A stretch of DNA of 64,000 nt from CAYQCE01 sp964415885 (GTDB lineage Bacteria > Zixibacteria > MSB-5A5 > JAABVY01 > JAHJOQ01). Each line of letters starts with the position of its first letter. Position 1 is the stretch's first letter. The position numbers were made by a program, and so were the translations under genes. This document shows positions 41,537 through 50,598 of this stretch, piece by piece. Location of the stretch: positions 1 through 64,000 of the forward strand of contig CAYQCE010000011.1 in the NCBI GenBank assembly GCA_964415885.1. The letters run 5' to 3'. Below the pieces are notes generated by a model. The model did no database searches and was not told the origin of the DNA. It worked only from the letters and a program-made list of their open reading frames with translations.

Positions 41537-42175
41537 ATGGAAGCACACAAGATACTCGTGGTAGACGATGAGCTTTTTGTGAGGGAACTCCTCGAGGAGT
41601 ATTTCTCCAAGCTCGATTTCGAGGTGCATGTTGCGAACGCTGGGCCTTCCGCTCTGAAGCTCGTGGCCGAACACCAGTTCAAGGTCGCGCTGATCGATCT
41701 GAAGATGGCGGATATGGACGGTATCGAGGTGCTTCAATCCATACGCGAACTGGATGAGAACCTGATAGTGATACTGATGACCGGCTATCCAACAGTGGAG
41801 TCATCGGTGGAAGCGATGCGCGCCGGTGCATACGATTACGTAATCAAGCCTTTCAGGCTGAACGAGTTGAAAGACATTATCTCTCGTGCGATCAAGGAGC
41901 ACCAAATGAGATGCGAGATAAACGATATCAAAGCTCGGGTGGAGGCTCTGGAGTGCAGATTCGAGCAGGTAGATAGGGAGGATGACTCCGATACAAAATC
42001 TGAGATCACGAGGCGGGTGGCTGTGCGCGCGAGTTCCAGCGGGTATTTGAAGACTACCGGCTCCGATCTCAATCTCGAGAGTCAGATTGAAAGATGGGGC
42101 AAACTGCTTAAGGACGGGCTCATTACGCAGCAGGAATTCGAGTCGAATAAGAAACGCATATTGAGTGCGGTCTGA
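41537..42175 (+). CDS. Response regulator with C-terminal SHOCT-like motif
   Basis: 212 aa. Receiver (residues 1-120, phosphoacceptor Asp54 in LIDLKMADM, Lys in YVIKPF), a short coiled coil (EINDIKARVEALECRFEQ), a charged linker, and a C-terminal SHOCT-type helix pair (ERWGKLLKDGLITQQEFE). The SHOCT end is usually an oligomerisation or tethering element. No DNA-binding domain is present. It precedes cheR by 35 bp. Confidence 0.85.
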   Translation: MEAHKILVVDDELFVRELLEEYFSKLDFEVHVANAGPSALKLVAEHQFKVALIDLKMADMDGIEVLQSIRELDENLIVILMTGYPTVESSVEAMRAGAYDYVIKPFRLNELKDIISRAIKEHQMRCEINDIKARVEALECRFEQVDREDDSDTKSEITRRVAVRASSSGYLKTTGSDLNLESQIERWGKLLKDGLITQQEFESNKKRILSAV

Positions 42176-42210
42176 CCTGCTGGTAACGGAGGGCTTTTGG
42201 GGTAACACAC

Positions 42211-43236
42211 ATGTTTAGTTCAAATTCCAGCGTACAAGAGCTCAAGCAAGAGGATTTCCTCGCCATCCGTGATTATATACACGAGCGGAGTGGAATATTC
42301 TTCGCCGAGAACAAGAAATACATCATCGAAAACCGACTCACGAAACGGATGAACGAACTCGGCGTCAAGACCTACAAAGACTACTTCTATCTGATGAAGT
42401 ACGACACCACGCAGAAGGAATTCAACACGTTGATGAACCTGATTACGACCAATGAGACGTCGTTCTACAGAAATCCTCCGCAGTTGAAGGCCTTCTCCGA
42501 TGAGGTCCTGCCGCTGATCCTGGAAGAGAAGACTGAGGCTAAGAACAAGCGGTTGAGGATCTGGAGTGCCGGTTGCTCGACGGGTGAGGAACCGTACACG
42601 ATCGGCATGATCCTTCGTGAAAAAATACGTGATATCAACTCGTGGCAGATTGAGATTCTCGCCAACGATATCTCCGAGCAGGTTCTGTATGCCGCTCGAA
42701 GAGGCATCTATAACGACATGACACTGCGAGCAACAGATCGTTTCCTGATTGAAAAGTACTTCACCCGGGAGCCCGAGGGACACAGGATTTCCGAGGATAT
42801 CAAGCGGTTCGTTAAGTTCAGTCACATGAATCTCACGGACACCAAGAAGATGTCAATGTTCCGCGATGTGGATATCATATTTTGTCGAAACGTCATGATA
42901 TATTTCTCGGACGAGGTGAAGAAAAACATCGTCCGACAGTTCTATCACTCACTCAGACCGGGGGGCTACTTTTTTATCGGTCACTCTGAGAGCCTGCACG
43001 GGATTTCGAAATCCTTCAAGCTCGTCTACTTCAAGAACGCGCTTGTCTACAACAAGGAGAAATCCACGGGCACGGCCGGCACTGCCGCCGCTTCGGCAAC
43101 TGCCGGAGTTGGTGGTACGAAGTCTGTTGCGGAGATCGCGGCATCCAGGACACAGAGCAAGACCGTTGCAGGAAAGACAACCTCGACGTTGAAGACTCTG
43201 GATGAGATACAGCGGCTTCTTGCCGCCAGGAAGTGA
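42211..43236 (+). CDS. cheR: CheR, MCP glutamate methyltransferase
   Basis: 341 aa. N-terminal helical domain (YIHERSGIFFAENKKYIIENRL) and a SAM-binding methyltransferase domain (RIWSAGCSTGEEPYTIGMIL, about 117-137; VDIIFCRNVMIYF). It methylates receptor glutamates. An Ala/Gly/Ser/Thr-rich linker (about residues 285-325) leads to a short helix, not seen in classical CheR; no TPR. No receptor gene is in the window. Confidence 0.93.
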   Translation: MFSSNSSVQELKQEDFLAIRDYIHERSGIFFAENKKYIIENRLTKRMNELGVKTYKDYFYLMKYDTTQKEFNTLMNLITTNETSFYRNPPQLKAFSDEVLPLILEEKTEAKNKRLRIWSAGCSTGEEPYTIGMILREKIRDINSWQIEILANDISEQVLYAARRGIYNDMTLRATDRFLIEKYFTREPEGHRISEDIKRFVKFSHMNLTDTKKMSMFRDVDIIFCRNVMIYFSDEVKKNIVRQFYHSLRPGGYFFIGHSESLHGISKSFKLVYFKNALVYNKEKSTGTAGTAAASATAGVGGTKSVAEIAASRTQSKTVAGKTTSTLKTLDEIQRLLAARK

Positions 43237-43265
43237 AAAGAACGTATGCAAATAAAGGTTAGGTT

Positions 43266-43640
43266 ATGGAGCGGACTGTACTTGTAGTTGATGATTCGCC
43301 GACCGTTGTGAAGTTCGTGAGCTACAGCCTGAAGAACTCTGGCTTCAGTGTGATCACGGCAATCGACGGTATGGACGCAATCGAAAAAGTGTCATCTCTC
43401 GGAAGCGCCGTGGATCTGGTGATTACCGATCTGAATATGCCGAACATGGACGGCTATGAGCTGATCAGCGTGCTTCGCCAGAGCGAGGAGTACTCAAAGA
43501 CTCCCATTATCATTCTATCGTCGGAGGAGGACGATGATGATAAGAAGCTCGGCAGCGAAGTTGGTGCGGACTCGTATCTGACCAAGCCGTTCAAGTCGTC
43601 CCTGCTTCTGAGAGAGGTTAAGAAGTTTATCAAGCAATAA
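43266..43640 (+). CDS. CheY-like receiver (first copy)
   Basis: 124 aa, single receiver. Acidic pocket VDDSP, phosphoacceptor Asp55 (VITDLNMPNMDG), Ser in ILSSE and Lys in YLTKPF. More divergent from CheY proper than the second copy at 43693 (it has an EEDDDDKK stretch). Gene lies 29 bp after cheR. Confidence 0.88.
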   Translation: MERTVLVVDDSPTVVKFVSYSLKNSGFSVITAIDGMDAIEKVSSLGSAVDLVITDLNMPNMDGYELISVLRQSEEYSKTPIIILSSEEDDDDKKLGSEVGADSYLTKPFKSSLLLREVKKFIKQ

Positions 43641-43692
43641 GCTTGCGGCTTTGAAGAATTTGACTTCCAAGGATAGACAGTAGGAGGAAGAT

Positions 43693-44070
43693 GTGTCTGA
43701 TCTAAAGATTCTGGCCGTCGATGACTCGCCAACTATGCGCCGGATCATCATCAATACACTCAAGCGAGCCGGCTACGGCGATGTCACTGAGGCGTCTGAC
43801 GGAAAGGATGCTCTGGCAAAGCTGAAAGTCGACAAGTTCAACTTCGTGATAACCGACTGGAACATGCCGGAGATGGATGGTCTCACCTTCGTAACCAACA
43901 TCCGAAAGACCCCGGAATACAAGGATCTTCCGATACTGATGGTGACGACCAGATCAGTGAAGGACGATATTATTGAGGCTATGAAGGCCGGAGTGAATAA
44001 CTACATCGTTAAGCCCTTTACTCCGGAGACTCTCAAGGAGAAGATTGAGAATACCTTGCAGGGTGAATAG
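43693..44070 (+). CDS. cheY: CheY chemotaxis response regulator
   Basis: 125 aa from a GTG start with AGGAGG upstream. It carries the classical CheY signature: AVDDSPTMRRI, phosphoacceptor Asp55 in VITDWNMPEMDG, VTTRS and IVKPFTPETL. It is followed 40 bp later by cheZ, so it is probably the phosphatase's substrate. Confidence 0.92.
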   Translation: MSDLKILAVDDSPTMRRIIINTLKRAGYGDVTEASDGKDALAKLKVDKFNFVITDWNMPEMDGLTFVTNIRKTPEYKDLPILMVTTRSVKDDIIEAMKAGVNNYIVKPFTPETLKEKIENTLQGE

Positions 44071-44110
44071 GTTCAACTTACCGATGATAGAGTAGACAGG
44101 AGGCAAAACG

Positions 44111-44731
44111 ATGTCACAGCAGGAAACAAAGCCGCTCGACATACATTCGGAGCTAAAAGAACTCACTGCTTCGATTCAGGAGATGGTGAAGTCATTTCGT
44201 CAGCTTCAGAGTCCGATCGAGGAATCGCGTATGCAGGTTCCCGAGGCTACCTCTCAGTTGGAGAGAATCACCAAGCAGACAGAAGAGGCCACGCATCGAG
44301 TGCTCGACATGGTTGAAGAGATCACGAACGACGCGGCGGATATGGTGCAGGATCTGAAGGTTCTCAGGAAGGCACTTCCCGCGACGTATTTCAAGAATCG
44401 TTCAAAGGTGCGCGATACATTCGAGCGCCTTCAGCTCAAGGCCGCGAGAGGACAGGACCGCGCGTTTGCCATCATGGACGCGCTCCAGTTCCAGGACATT
44501 ACCTCGCAGCAGATGGATCATGCGGCTCACTTGCTCGATGAAGTGGAGACCAAGCTGCACAGCGTCATGGGGCTGTTCAACCCCGAATCGGGAGGTAAAA
44601 GCGACTATATACTCGTGCACAAGAAGCGGGTCTTTGATCCAAATGCCAGCTTTAATGTGAGCCCTGACGCTCAGTCTGATGTGGACAGTCTTGTCAGCTC
44701 ACTCAAGAACGGCGAGGACGAGAGCGACTGA
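44111..44731 (+). CDS. cheZ: CheZ, CheY-P phosphatase
   Basis: 206 aa, helical. The active-site block ALQFQDITSQQMDH (124-137) matches the CheZ QDFQDLTGQ-type motif, and the C-terminal peptide DVDSLVSSLKN resembles the CheY-binding tail. A long hairpin of helices fits the CheZ dimer. It ends 26 bp before cheA. Confidence 0.88.
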   Translation: MSQQETKPLDIHSELKELTASIQEMVKSFRQLQSPIEESRMQVPEATSQLERITKQTEEATHRVLDMVEEITNDAADMVQDLKVLRKALPATYFKNRSKVRDTFERLQLKAARGQDRAFAIMDALQFQDITSQQMDHAAHLLDEVETKLHSVMGLFNPESGGKSDYILVHKKRVFDPNASFNVSPDAQSDVDSLVSSLKNGEDESD

Positions 44732-44756
44732 CACCGGGACGACCCAAGGAGGCATA

Positions 44757-46655
44757 ATGTCTGGCGACTTTGAACTTGATGAGATGAAGGCCATTATAGA
44801 TGAGTTTATGGTCGAGACTGACGAGCTCGTGTCTCAGCTTGACTCTGATCTCGTAGCTATTGAAAAGACCCCGGACGATCTCGACCTGCTCAATCGAATA
44901 TTCCGTTCGGCGCACACAATCAAGGGTACATCCGGTTTCCTTGGCTTCAATGAGCTTTCCAGGCTTACACACAAGATGGAGGATGTGCTGAACAAGCTTC
45001 GGAAGGGCGAGCTGAAGCTCAGTCCGGAGATGATGGATACTCTGCTCGAGTGTGTCGATTATCTCAAAGGTATGCTCGCCGGTATCGCTGACAACGGCCA
45101 GGAGGTGCCGAGAGACCTCTCCGACATTCTCGCGAAGCTCGATGATGCCGAGAAGGGTATGATAGCAGAGGCGGGCGGCGATGCAGAGAGTGAACCAGAA
45201 ACCGAGCCCGAGATAGATTCCGCCCATACGGACAGCCCCGAAGCCGAGCCATCAGGTTCAGATTGCGAAAATTCGGTTGAGAAGCTGTTCGAGCAGATTC
45301 AGGAGGGCATCTCATCTCCTGAACCTCATGATGAGTTGGAGAAATCGGAGCAGGATCCCATTCTCGAGCAGCCGAAGGAACCAGCGCAAGCGCCGGAGGA
45401 CAAACAGCCGACCGGACAACAGGACAAGGCCTCGAAGATTCGCAAAGACCTTCTCGATCGAAAGAAAGCGGATACCACGATTCGAGTCGACGTCAAGCGG
45501 CTCGATAACCTCATGAACATGATGGGCGAGCTTGTCCTCGGCAGAAACTCACTCGTTCAGCTCTCCAGCAATGTCAATCAACGCTGGGAGGGTGAGCCGG
45601 AAGTCGAGAAACTCAATCAAGCTACCACACAGATAAACTTCATCACAACCGAGCTGCAGATGGCGGTCATGAAGATGCGCATGCTGCCGATCGGCAATGT
45701 ATTCAATAAGTTTCCCAGAGTGGTTCGCGACCTCGCACGTGATCAGAAAAAGCAGATCGACCTGCAGATTTACGGCGAGGAGACCGAGCTCGACAAGTCG
45801 GTGATCGAGGAAATCGGTGACCCGCTCGTGCACCTGATCCGCAATTCGTGCGATCATGGTATCGAGCCGCCCGATGAGAGAGTGAAGGCGGGCAAGCAGG
45901 AGCGCGGCACGATTACATTGATAGCCGATCAGGAAGGTTCGCATATCGTTATCAAGGTCAAGGATGACGGCCGCGGACTCGATGTTGACAGGATTTGTGA
46001 AAAGGCGATCGAGAAGGGCATCGCCACCAGGGAAGAAATCCGCCAGATGCCCGAAATCGAGAAGATGCTGTTCATCTTCCATCCCGGCTTCTCCACTGCT
46101 AAGAAGATAACGGATGTTTCCGGCCGGGGCGTCGGAATGGATGTCGTGCGCACGAACATCGAGAAGCTCAACGGTACGATTGAGATCGAGTCGAAGAAGG
46201 GCGAGGGCACGTCGATAATCATCAAGCTCCCGCTCACACTTGCGATCGTACAGGGCCTGCTTGTGCGAAACGATGAAGATGTTTACGCTATACCTCTGGC
46301 ATCGGTCCTTGAGACGGTACGTCTCAAGGAAGGCGATATACAGTATATCAATCAGCGCGAGGTGATTCGTCTGCGCGACACAGTGTTGCCGATCATCAAT
46401 CTGACGGAGGTCCTGGATGGCAGCATGAACACTAACGGTGCCGCAAAACCATATGTTGTCGTTGTCGGTCTGGCCGAGAAAAGACTCGGTCTGCTCGTGG
46501 ATGATCTTCTCGGACAGGAGGAGGTCGTGATCAAGTCTCTCGGTGACTATCTCGGCAATACGCCGGGAGTTGCCGGAGCCACGATAATGGGCGACGGCAG
46601 GATACGACTCATAGTGGACATCGCGGGACTATTCAATCTCGTGAAGACGGTCTAA
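44757..46655 (+). CDS. cheA: CheA, chemotaxis histidine kinase
   Basis: 632 aa from ATG 44757 (AAGGAGG upstream). Hpt domain with His53 (RSAHTIKGTSGFLGF), a disordered acidic/Pro-rich linker (about 130-230), a dimerisation domain (VDVKRLDNLMNMMGELVLGRN), HATPase (IRNSCDHGIEPP, DDGRGLD, GRGVGMDVV) and a C-terminal CheW-like domain (VYAIPLASVLETVRL). No folded P2 docking domain is evident. It ends 6 bp before cheB. Confidence 0.95.
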   Translation: MSGDFELDEMKAIIDEFMVETDELVSQLDSDLVAIEKTPDDLDLLNRIFRSAHTIKGTSGFLGFNELSRLTHKMEDVLNKLRKGELKLSPEMMDTLLECVDYLKGMLAGIADNGQEVPRDLSDILAKLDDAEKGMIAEAGGDAESEPETEPEIDSAHTDSPEAEPSGSDCENSVEKLFEQIQEGISSPEPHDELEKSEQDPILEQPKEPAQAPEDKQPTGQQDKASKIRKDLLDRKKADTTIRVDVKRLDNLMNMMGELVLGRNSLVQLSSNVNQRWEGEPEVEKLNQATTQINFITTELQMAVMKMRMLPIGNVFNKFPRVVRDLARDQKKQIDLQIYGEETELDKSVIEEIGDPLVHLIRNSCDHGIEPPDERVKAGKQERGTITLIADQEGSHIVIKVKDDGRGLDVDRICEKAIEKGIATREEIRQMPEIEKMLFIFHPGFSTAKKITDVSGRGVGMDVVRTNIEKLNGTIEIESKKGEGTSIIIKLPLTLAIVQGLLVRNDEDVYAIPLASVLETVRLKEGDIQYINQREVIRLRDTVLPIINLTEVLDGSMNTNGAAKPYVVVVGLAEKRLGLLVDDLLGQEEVVIKSLGDYLGNTPGVAGATIMGDGRIRLIVDIAGLFNLVKTV

Positions 46656-46661
46656 GAGACA

Positions 46662-47756
46662 ATGGCAATCCAGCAGCGAAATATAAACGTGCTCGTCGTG
46701 GATGACTCCGCGTTCATGCGGAAGGCCATCTCGATGATGCTTGAATCCGATCCGAATATTACTGTCTGTGGCATGGCGAGAGACGGCGCCGAAGCCGTCG
46801 AAAAAGTGGCGGAGCTTAAGCCCGATCTCATCACCATGGACATCGAGATGCCTCGTATGAACGGGCTGGATGCTCTTTCGAGTATAATGAAGGAGAATCC
46901 GACTCCAGTCATCATGGTCTCGTCCCTGACGACGGAGGGTGCCAAAGCAACTCTTGAGGCGTTTGATAAGGGCGCCATAGATTTCATACCGAAACAGCTT
47001 TCGTACGTCTCTCTCGATATCGTCAAGATCAAGGAAAACCTGATCGAAAAGGTTAAATACATCCATTCGCGTCGCCGTACGCTTATGGCGCAGTACGCAC
47101 TGCGCAAGCGCAGGGTGGAGCGAGTCGAGGAAAAGCCCGCTGTTGCGCGTCCCGTGGCCCCGACAACCGGAAGGCTGATCAGGAGGGGCATCAATATCGT
47201 GGCGATCGGAGTCTCCACCGGAGGCCCGCCTGCTCTTCAAGCTATCATCCCCAAAATACCCAGGAACTTCCCGTCCGGTCTGCTGGTCGTCCAGCATATG
47301 CCGCCCATGTTCACAAAATCTCTTGCAGCTCGTCTGGATGGTATGTCGCAGGTGAAGGTGAAGGAAGCCGAGCACGGTGAACCGATTGTCGCTGGTTGTG
47401 TGTACATAGCCCCCGGTGACAAACATCTGAAGGTGCGCAAATGGGGTGGGAATGCCGATATCAAGCTCGATGACGAACCAGCCAATTCTCTTCACAAGCC
47501 CTCGGTTGACGTGATGATGACCTCGGTGGCAGAGACTTACGGTGGCGCCTCACTCGGGGTGATCCTGACAGGCATGGGCTCCGACGGCTCCAACGGAATC
47601 AGCCACATGAAGCAGAAGGGCGCCAAAGTCATCGCTCAGAACGAGCAGAGCTGCGTCGTCTATGGTATGCCACGGGCAATAATAGACAGGGGACTCGCTG
47701 ATAAAGTCTCGGCGCTCGAGAATATCGCAGACGTCATTTGCTCATTCTTCCGTTGA
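46662..47756 (+). CDS. cheB: CheB, chemoreceptor methylesterase
   Basis: 364 aa. Receiver (Asp60 in LITMDIEMPRMNG) plus methylesterase domain with Ser185 (GVSTGGPP), His212 (VVQHMPP) and Asp in LTGMGSDGSNG, the CheB triad. It removes receptor methyl groups or deamidates glutamines. No cheW or mcp gene is present in the window, so receptors and coupling protein are elsewhere. Confidence 0.95.
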   Translation: MAIQQRNINVLVVDDSAFMRKAISMMLESDPNITVCGMARDGAEAVEKVAELKPDLITMDIEMPRMNGLDALSSIMKENPTPVIMVSSLTTEGAKATLEAFDKGAIDFIPKQLSYVSLDIVKIKENLIEKVKYIHSRRRTLMAQYALRKRRVERVEEKPAVARPVAPTTGRLIRRGINIVAIGVSTGGPPALQAIIPKIPRNFPSGLLVVQHMPPMFTKSLAARLDGMSQVKVKEAEHGEPIVAGCVYIAPGDKHLKVRKWGGNADIKLDDEPANSLHKPSVDVMMTSVAETYGGASLGVILTGMGSDGSNGISHMKQKGAKVIAQNEQSCVVYGMPRAIIDRGLADKVSALENIADVICSFFR

Positions 47757-47798
47757 TTTTTTTGTTGATACGATCCGGAATACTCCCGTTTATACCTC

Positions 47799-49025
47799 AT
47801 GATGAGTGATAAAGAGGCTGTGTCCAGCACAGAGAAGCTGGAACTGTACACCGACGCATTCGAGTCCTTCGAGAGGACTATCGGCCGGCTCGAGAAATCA
47901 TACGCCGATCTCGAAGAGCGTTTCTCGACGCTTAACTCGCGTCTCGAAGAGACGAACGAACGTCTTCGCCACGCTCTTGATGAGAAAGAGCGTGCGCGCT
48001 CGTTCTTGAATAACGTGCTATCGTCCGTGTCATCGGCGATACTCGTCTACGACCGGGATGGACGAATCAGTATGTACAACAACGCAGCCGAGAGGCTTTT
48101 TGGTCTCGATGAAAATCTGAACGGCAAGTTCGGTGATGAGTTGATTGCGGAGAGCTCACGACCGGATATCTCGGGGGAGGCTACTCTCAAGGCCGGCGTC
48201 GAGTTCACCTCTGAGGAAAAGATGCTTACGTGTGTGGACGGCCGGGAAGTGCCGGTAGCGTTGTCTACGTCCCTAATGACTGATAAGCACGATGAAGTTA
48301 TTGGTGCCGTTGAGGTCTTTCATGACCTGACGAAGATCCGTGCGCTCGAGGACGAGGTGCTGAGGGTGAAGGCTCTTGCGGCACTGGGCGAGATTGCCGC
48401 AACGGTGGCGCACGAGGTCCGCAATCCACTCGGCGGCATAGTCGGGTTCGCGTCGCTATTGAAGCGCGACCTCCCGCCCGAGAACGAAGGGCATCGGCTC
48501 GTCGACAAGATCATCAAGGGCGTCGAGAATCTCGACAAGTCCGTATCGAGCCTGTTGATGTACGCTCGCGATGTCAATATCTCGCGTCGCGAAGTCGATG
48601 TTTGCAAGTATATCAAAGAGATAACGACGTATTTCGCAGCGGATGTGAGCCGCGAAGATAACAAATATGATATAAAGACATGCGCGGAGCCAAACCGCAT
48701 CGTGTGGCGCCTCGATCCCGAGCAGTTCCGCCACGCGGTCGTCAATTTGCTCCAGAATGCGGCTCAAGCGATGCCGGAGGGCGGCACCGTCAAGCTCGAT
48801 ATTGCCGCGGATGACATGCTCCGCGTTGTTGTTGAGGACCAGGGCGATGGAATTCCTGAAGAGGTTCAGGGCCGGATTTTCGCGCCGTTTTTTACTACAA
48901 AGCAGGGTGGCACGGGCCTTGGCCTCGCGACGGTCAAGAAGATAGTCGAGGCGCACAGGGGCACGGTCGAGGCGGAATCTCTCGAGAGCGGAGGCGCTCG
49001 GTTCACGCTATCACTGCCGAGATAG
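47799..49025 (+). CDS. PAS-domain sensor histidine kinase
   Basis: 408 aa, no membrane segment, so probably cytoplasmic. A long N-terminal coiled coil (about 10-68), one PAS domain (about 69-180), HisKA with the H box in TVAHEVRNPLGG (His about 204) and HATPase (LLQNAAQAMPEGG, DQGDGIPEE, TKQGGTGLGL). This architecture is typical of NtrB-like partners of sigma54 regulators. It is followed 36 bp later by the NtrC-type gene, its likely partner. Ligand unknown. Confidence 0.9.
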   Translation: MMSDKEAVSSTEKLELYTDAFESFERTIGRLEKSYADLEERFSTLNSRLEETNERLRHALDEKERARSFLNNVLSSVSSAILVYDRDGRISMYNNAAERLFGLDENLNGKFGDELIAESSRPDISGEATLKAGVEFTSEEKMLTCVDGREVPVALSTSLMTDKHDEVIGAVEVFHDLTKIRALEDEVLRVKALAALGEIAATVAHEVRNPLGGIVGFASLLKRDLPPENEGHRLVDKIIKGVENLDKSVSSLLMYARDVNISRREVDVCKYIKEITTYFAADVSREDNKYDIKTCAEPNRIVWRLDPEQFRHAVVNLLQNAAQAMPEGGTVKLDIAADDMLRVVVEDQGDGIPEEVQGRIFAPFFTTKQGGTGLGLATVKKIVEAHRGTVEAESLESGGARFTLSLPR

Positions 49026-49061
49026 CAGAACTTGGAATGCTCTCCGGGGAAGGTGAGAATC

Positions 49062-50447
49062 ATGCACGAGAGAATACTTGTTGTAGATGATGACAAGCTT
49101 GTAAATGAATTCGTGGACGAAACGCTGACTCGTGCCGGGTATGATGTCACCTCGGCCATGTCCGGAGAGGAAGCTGTGGAGCTCATTGAGATCGAGGATT
49201 TCGATCTCGTGCTCTCGGATGTACGCATGCCCGGAATGGGCGGAATTGAGCTGCTCAAGGCTGTCCGCAGGCAGTCGCCGCAATCGCTGATAATCATGAT
49301 TACGGCCTACGGGACGGTGAAGAATGCCGTTGAGGCAATGAAACTCGGCGCCTTTGACTATATTCTGAAACCGTTCTCGCCGGATGAAATCGAGATCATG
49401 ATTAAGAAGGCTCTCAAGTTCCATGGGCTCCAGGTGGAGAACGACCGCCTCCGAAACGAGGTGGGCCGAAAATACAGTTTCGACAGCATTGTCGGCAAGA
49501 ACAAAGAGCTTCAGGATGTTTTCGATCTCGTCAAGGTCGCCGCTGACAGCAAGGCGACCATTCTGATTACAGGTGAGAGCGGAACCGGTAAGGAACTGAT
49601 TGCGAGGGCGATTCACTACAACAGTCCCCGCCGCGACAGCGCGTTTATCCGCGTGAACTGCGCATCCCTGCCGGAGAATCTAATCGAAAGCGAGCTCTTC
49701 GGGCACGAGAAGGGTGCTTTTACCGGCGCTATCAAGCAGAGTAAGGGGAGATTCGAGCTCGCGGACGGCGGAACGATTCTGCTGGATGAAATATCGGAGA
49801 TGCCGCTCTCGCTTCAATCGAAGCTGCTGCGGGTTCTTCAGGAGTATGAGTTTGAGCGTGTCGGTTCCGGGAAACCGATCAAGGTCGACGTCCGAGTTAT
49901 CGCGACTTCGAATCGGCATCTCAAGACGGAGATCAAGGAGGGCAACTTCCGCGAAGATCTCTACTTCCGCCTCAACGTGATTCAAATCGAGCTGCCGCCG
50001 CTCCGCAACAGGCGGGATGATATCCCCGCACTCATTGACTTCTTCCTCGCCAAATACAACGAGGAAAACGCGAGGAATGTCGAGGGTATCTCTGACAAGG
50101 CTCTGACCGCACTTATGAAGTACCATTGGCCCGGAAATGTACGCGAGCTCGAGAACATTATCCAGCGCAGCGTTGTGACATGCAGATCGAACATGATAAC
50201 ACCGGAACTCTTCCCCGGGTATATAATGGGCAGGGAGTCTTTCGATTCCGGCGATGTCGTTCTCCCTATGCCGGTCACGCTAGCGGAGCTGGAGAAGTTC
50301 GCGATCGTGGAGGCTTTGAAGTTCACCGGCGGCAATCGTACGAAGGCAGCCGATATTCTGGGTATTACTTCCCGAACACTGAGAAACAAACTCACAGACT
50401 ACGATCTGAAGCAGAGAGTTCAGGCGGTGGAAGAGGAAACCATTTGA
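49062..50447 (+). CDS. Sigma54-dependent response regulator (NtrC family)
   Basis: 461 aa from ATG 49062. Receiver (Asp53 in VLSDVRMPGMGG), AAA+ domain with Walker A GESGTGKELIARAI, the sigma54-contact loop GAFTGA, Walker B TILLDEISEMP, and a Fis-type HTH (NRTKAADILGITSRTLRNKL). It is the output of the upstream kinase and should activate sigma54 promoters. No clear -24/-12 box (TGGCAC-N5-TTGC) was noticed nearby, so its targets are not visible in the window. Confidence 0.94.
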   Translation: MHERILVVDDDKLVNEFVDETLTRAGYDVTSAMSGEEAVELIEIEDFDLVLSDVRMPGMGGIELLKAVRRQSPQSLIIMITAYGTVKNAVEAMKLGAFDYILKPFSPDEIEIMIKKALKFHGLQVENDRLRNEVGRKYSFDSIVGKNKELQDVFDLVKVAADSKATILITGESGTGKELIARAIHYNSPRRDSAFIRVNCASLPENLIESELFGHEKGAFTGAIKQSKGRFELADGGTILLDEISEMPLSLQSKLLRVLQEYEFERVGSGKPIKVDVRVIATSNRHLKTEIKEGNFREDLYFRLNVIQIELPPLRNRRDDIPALIDFFLAKYNEENARNVEGISDKALTALMKYHWPGNVRELENIIQRSVVTCRSNMITPELFPGYIMGRESFDSGDVVLPMPVTLAELEKFAIVEALKFTGGNRTKAADILGITSRTLRNKLTDYDLKQRVQAVEEETI

Positions 50448-50528
50448 TATCGCCCTCTGCGATAATTATACTTCATATAGACGGCTGAAACCAATACCCA
50501 CTCGACCGTCATCCCGCACAACTGGTTT

Positions 50529-50555
50529 CGAGTCGAGACTCGCTCACAGAGCGAG
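50529..50555. promoter_or_regulatory. Two overlapping hairpins upstream of a methyltransferase gene
   Basis: CGAGTC-GA-GACTCG (50529-50542) and CTCGCTC-ACA-GAGCGAG (50539-50555) share four bases and cannot both form. This may be an attenuator-like switch or part of a terminator for the preceding gene. No T tract is present. Confidence 0.35.
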
Positions 50556-50598
50556 CGTTTGAGTTTCGACGATGAAATTCTGATCTTCGAGGGGGAAG

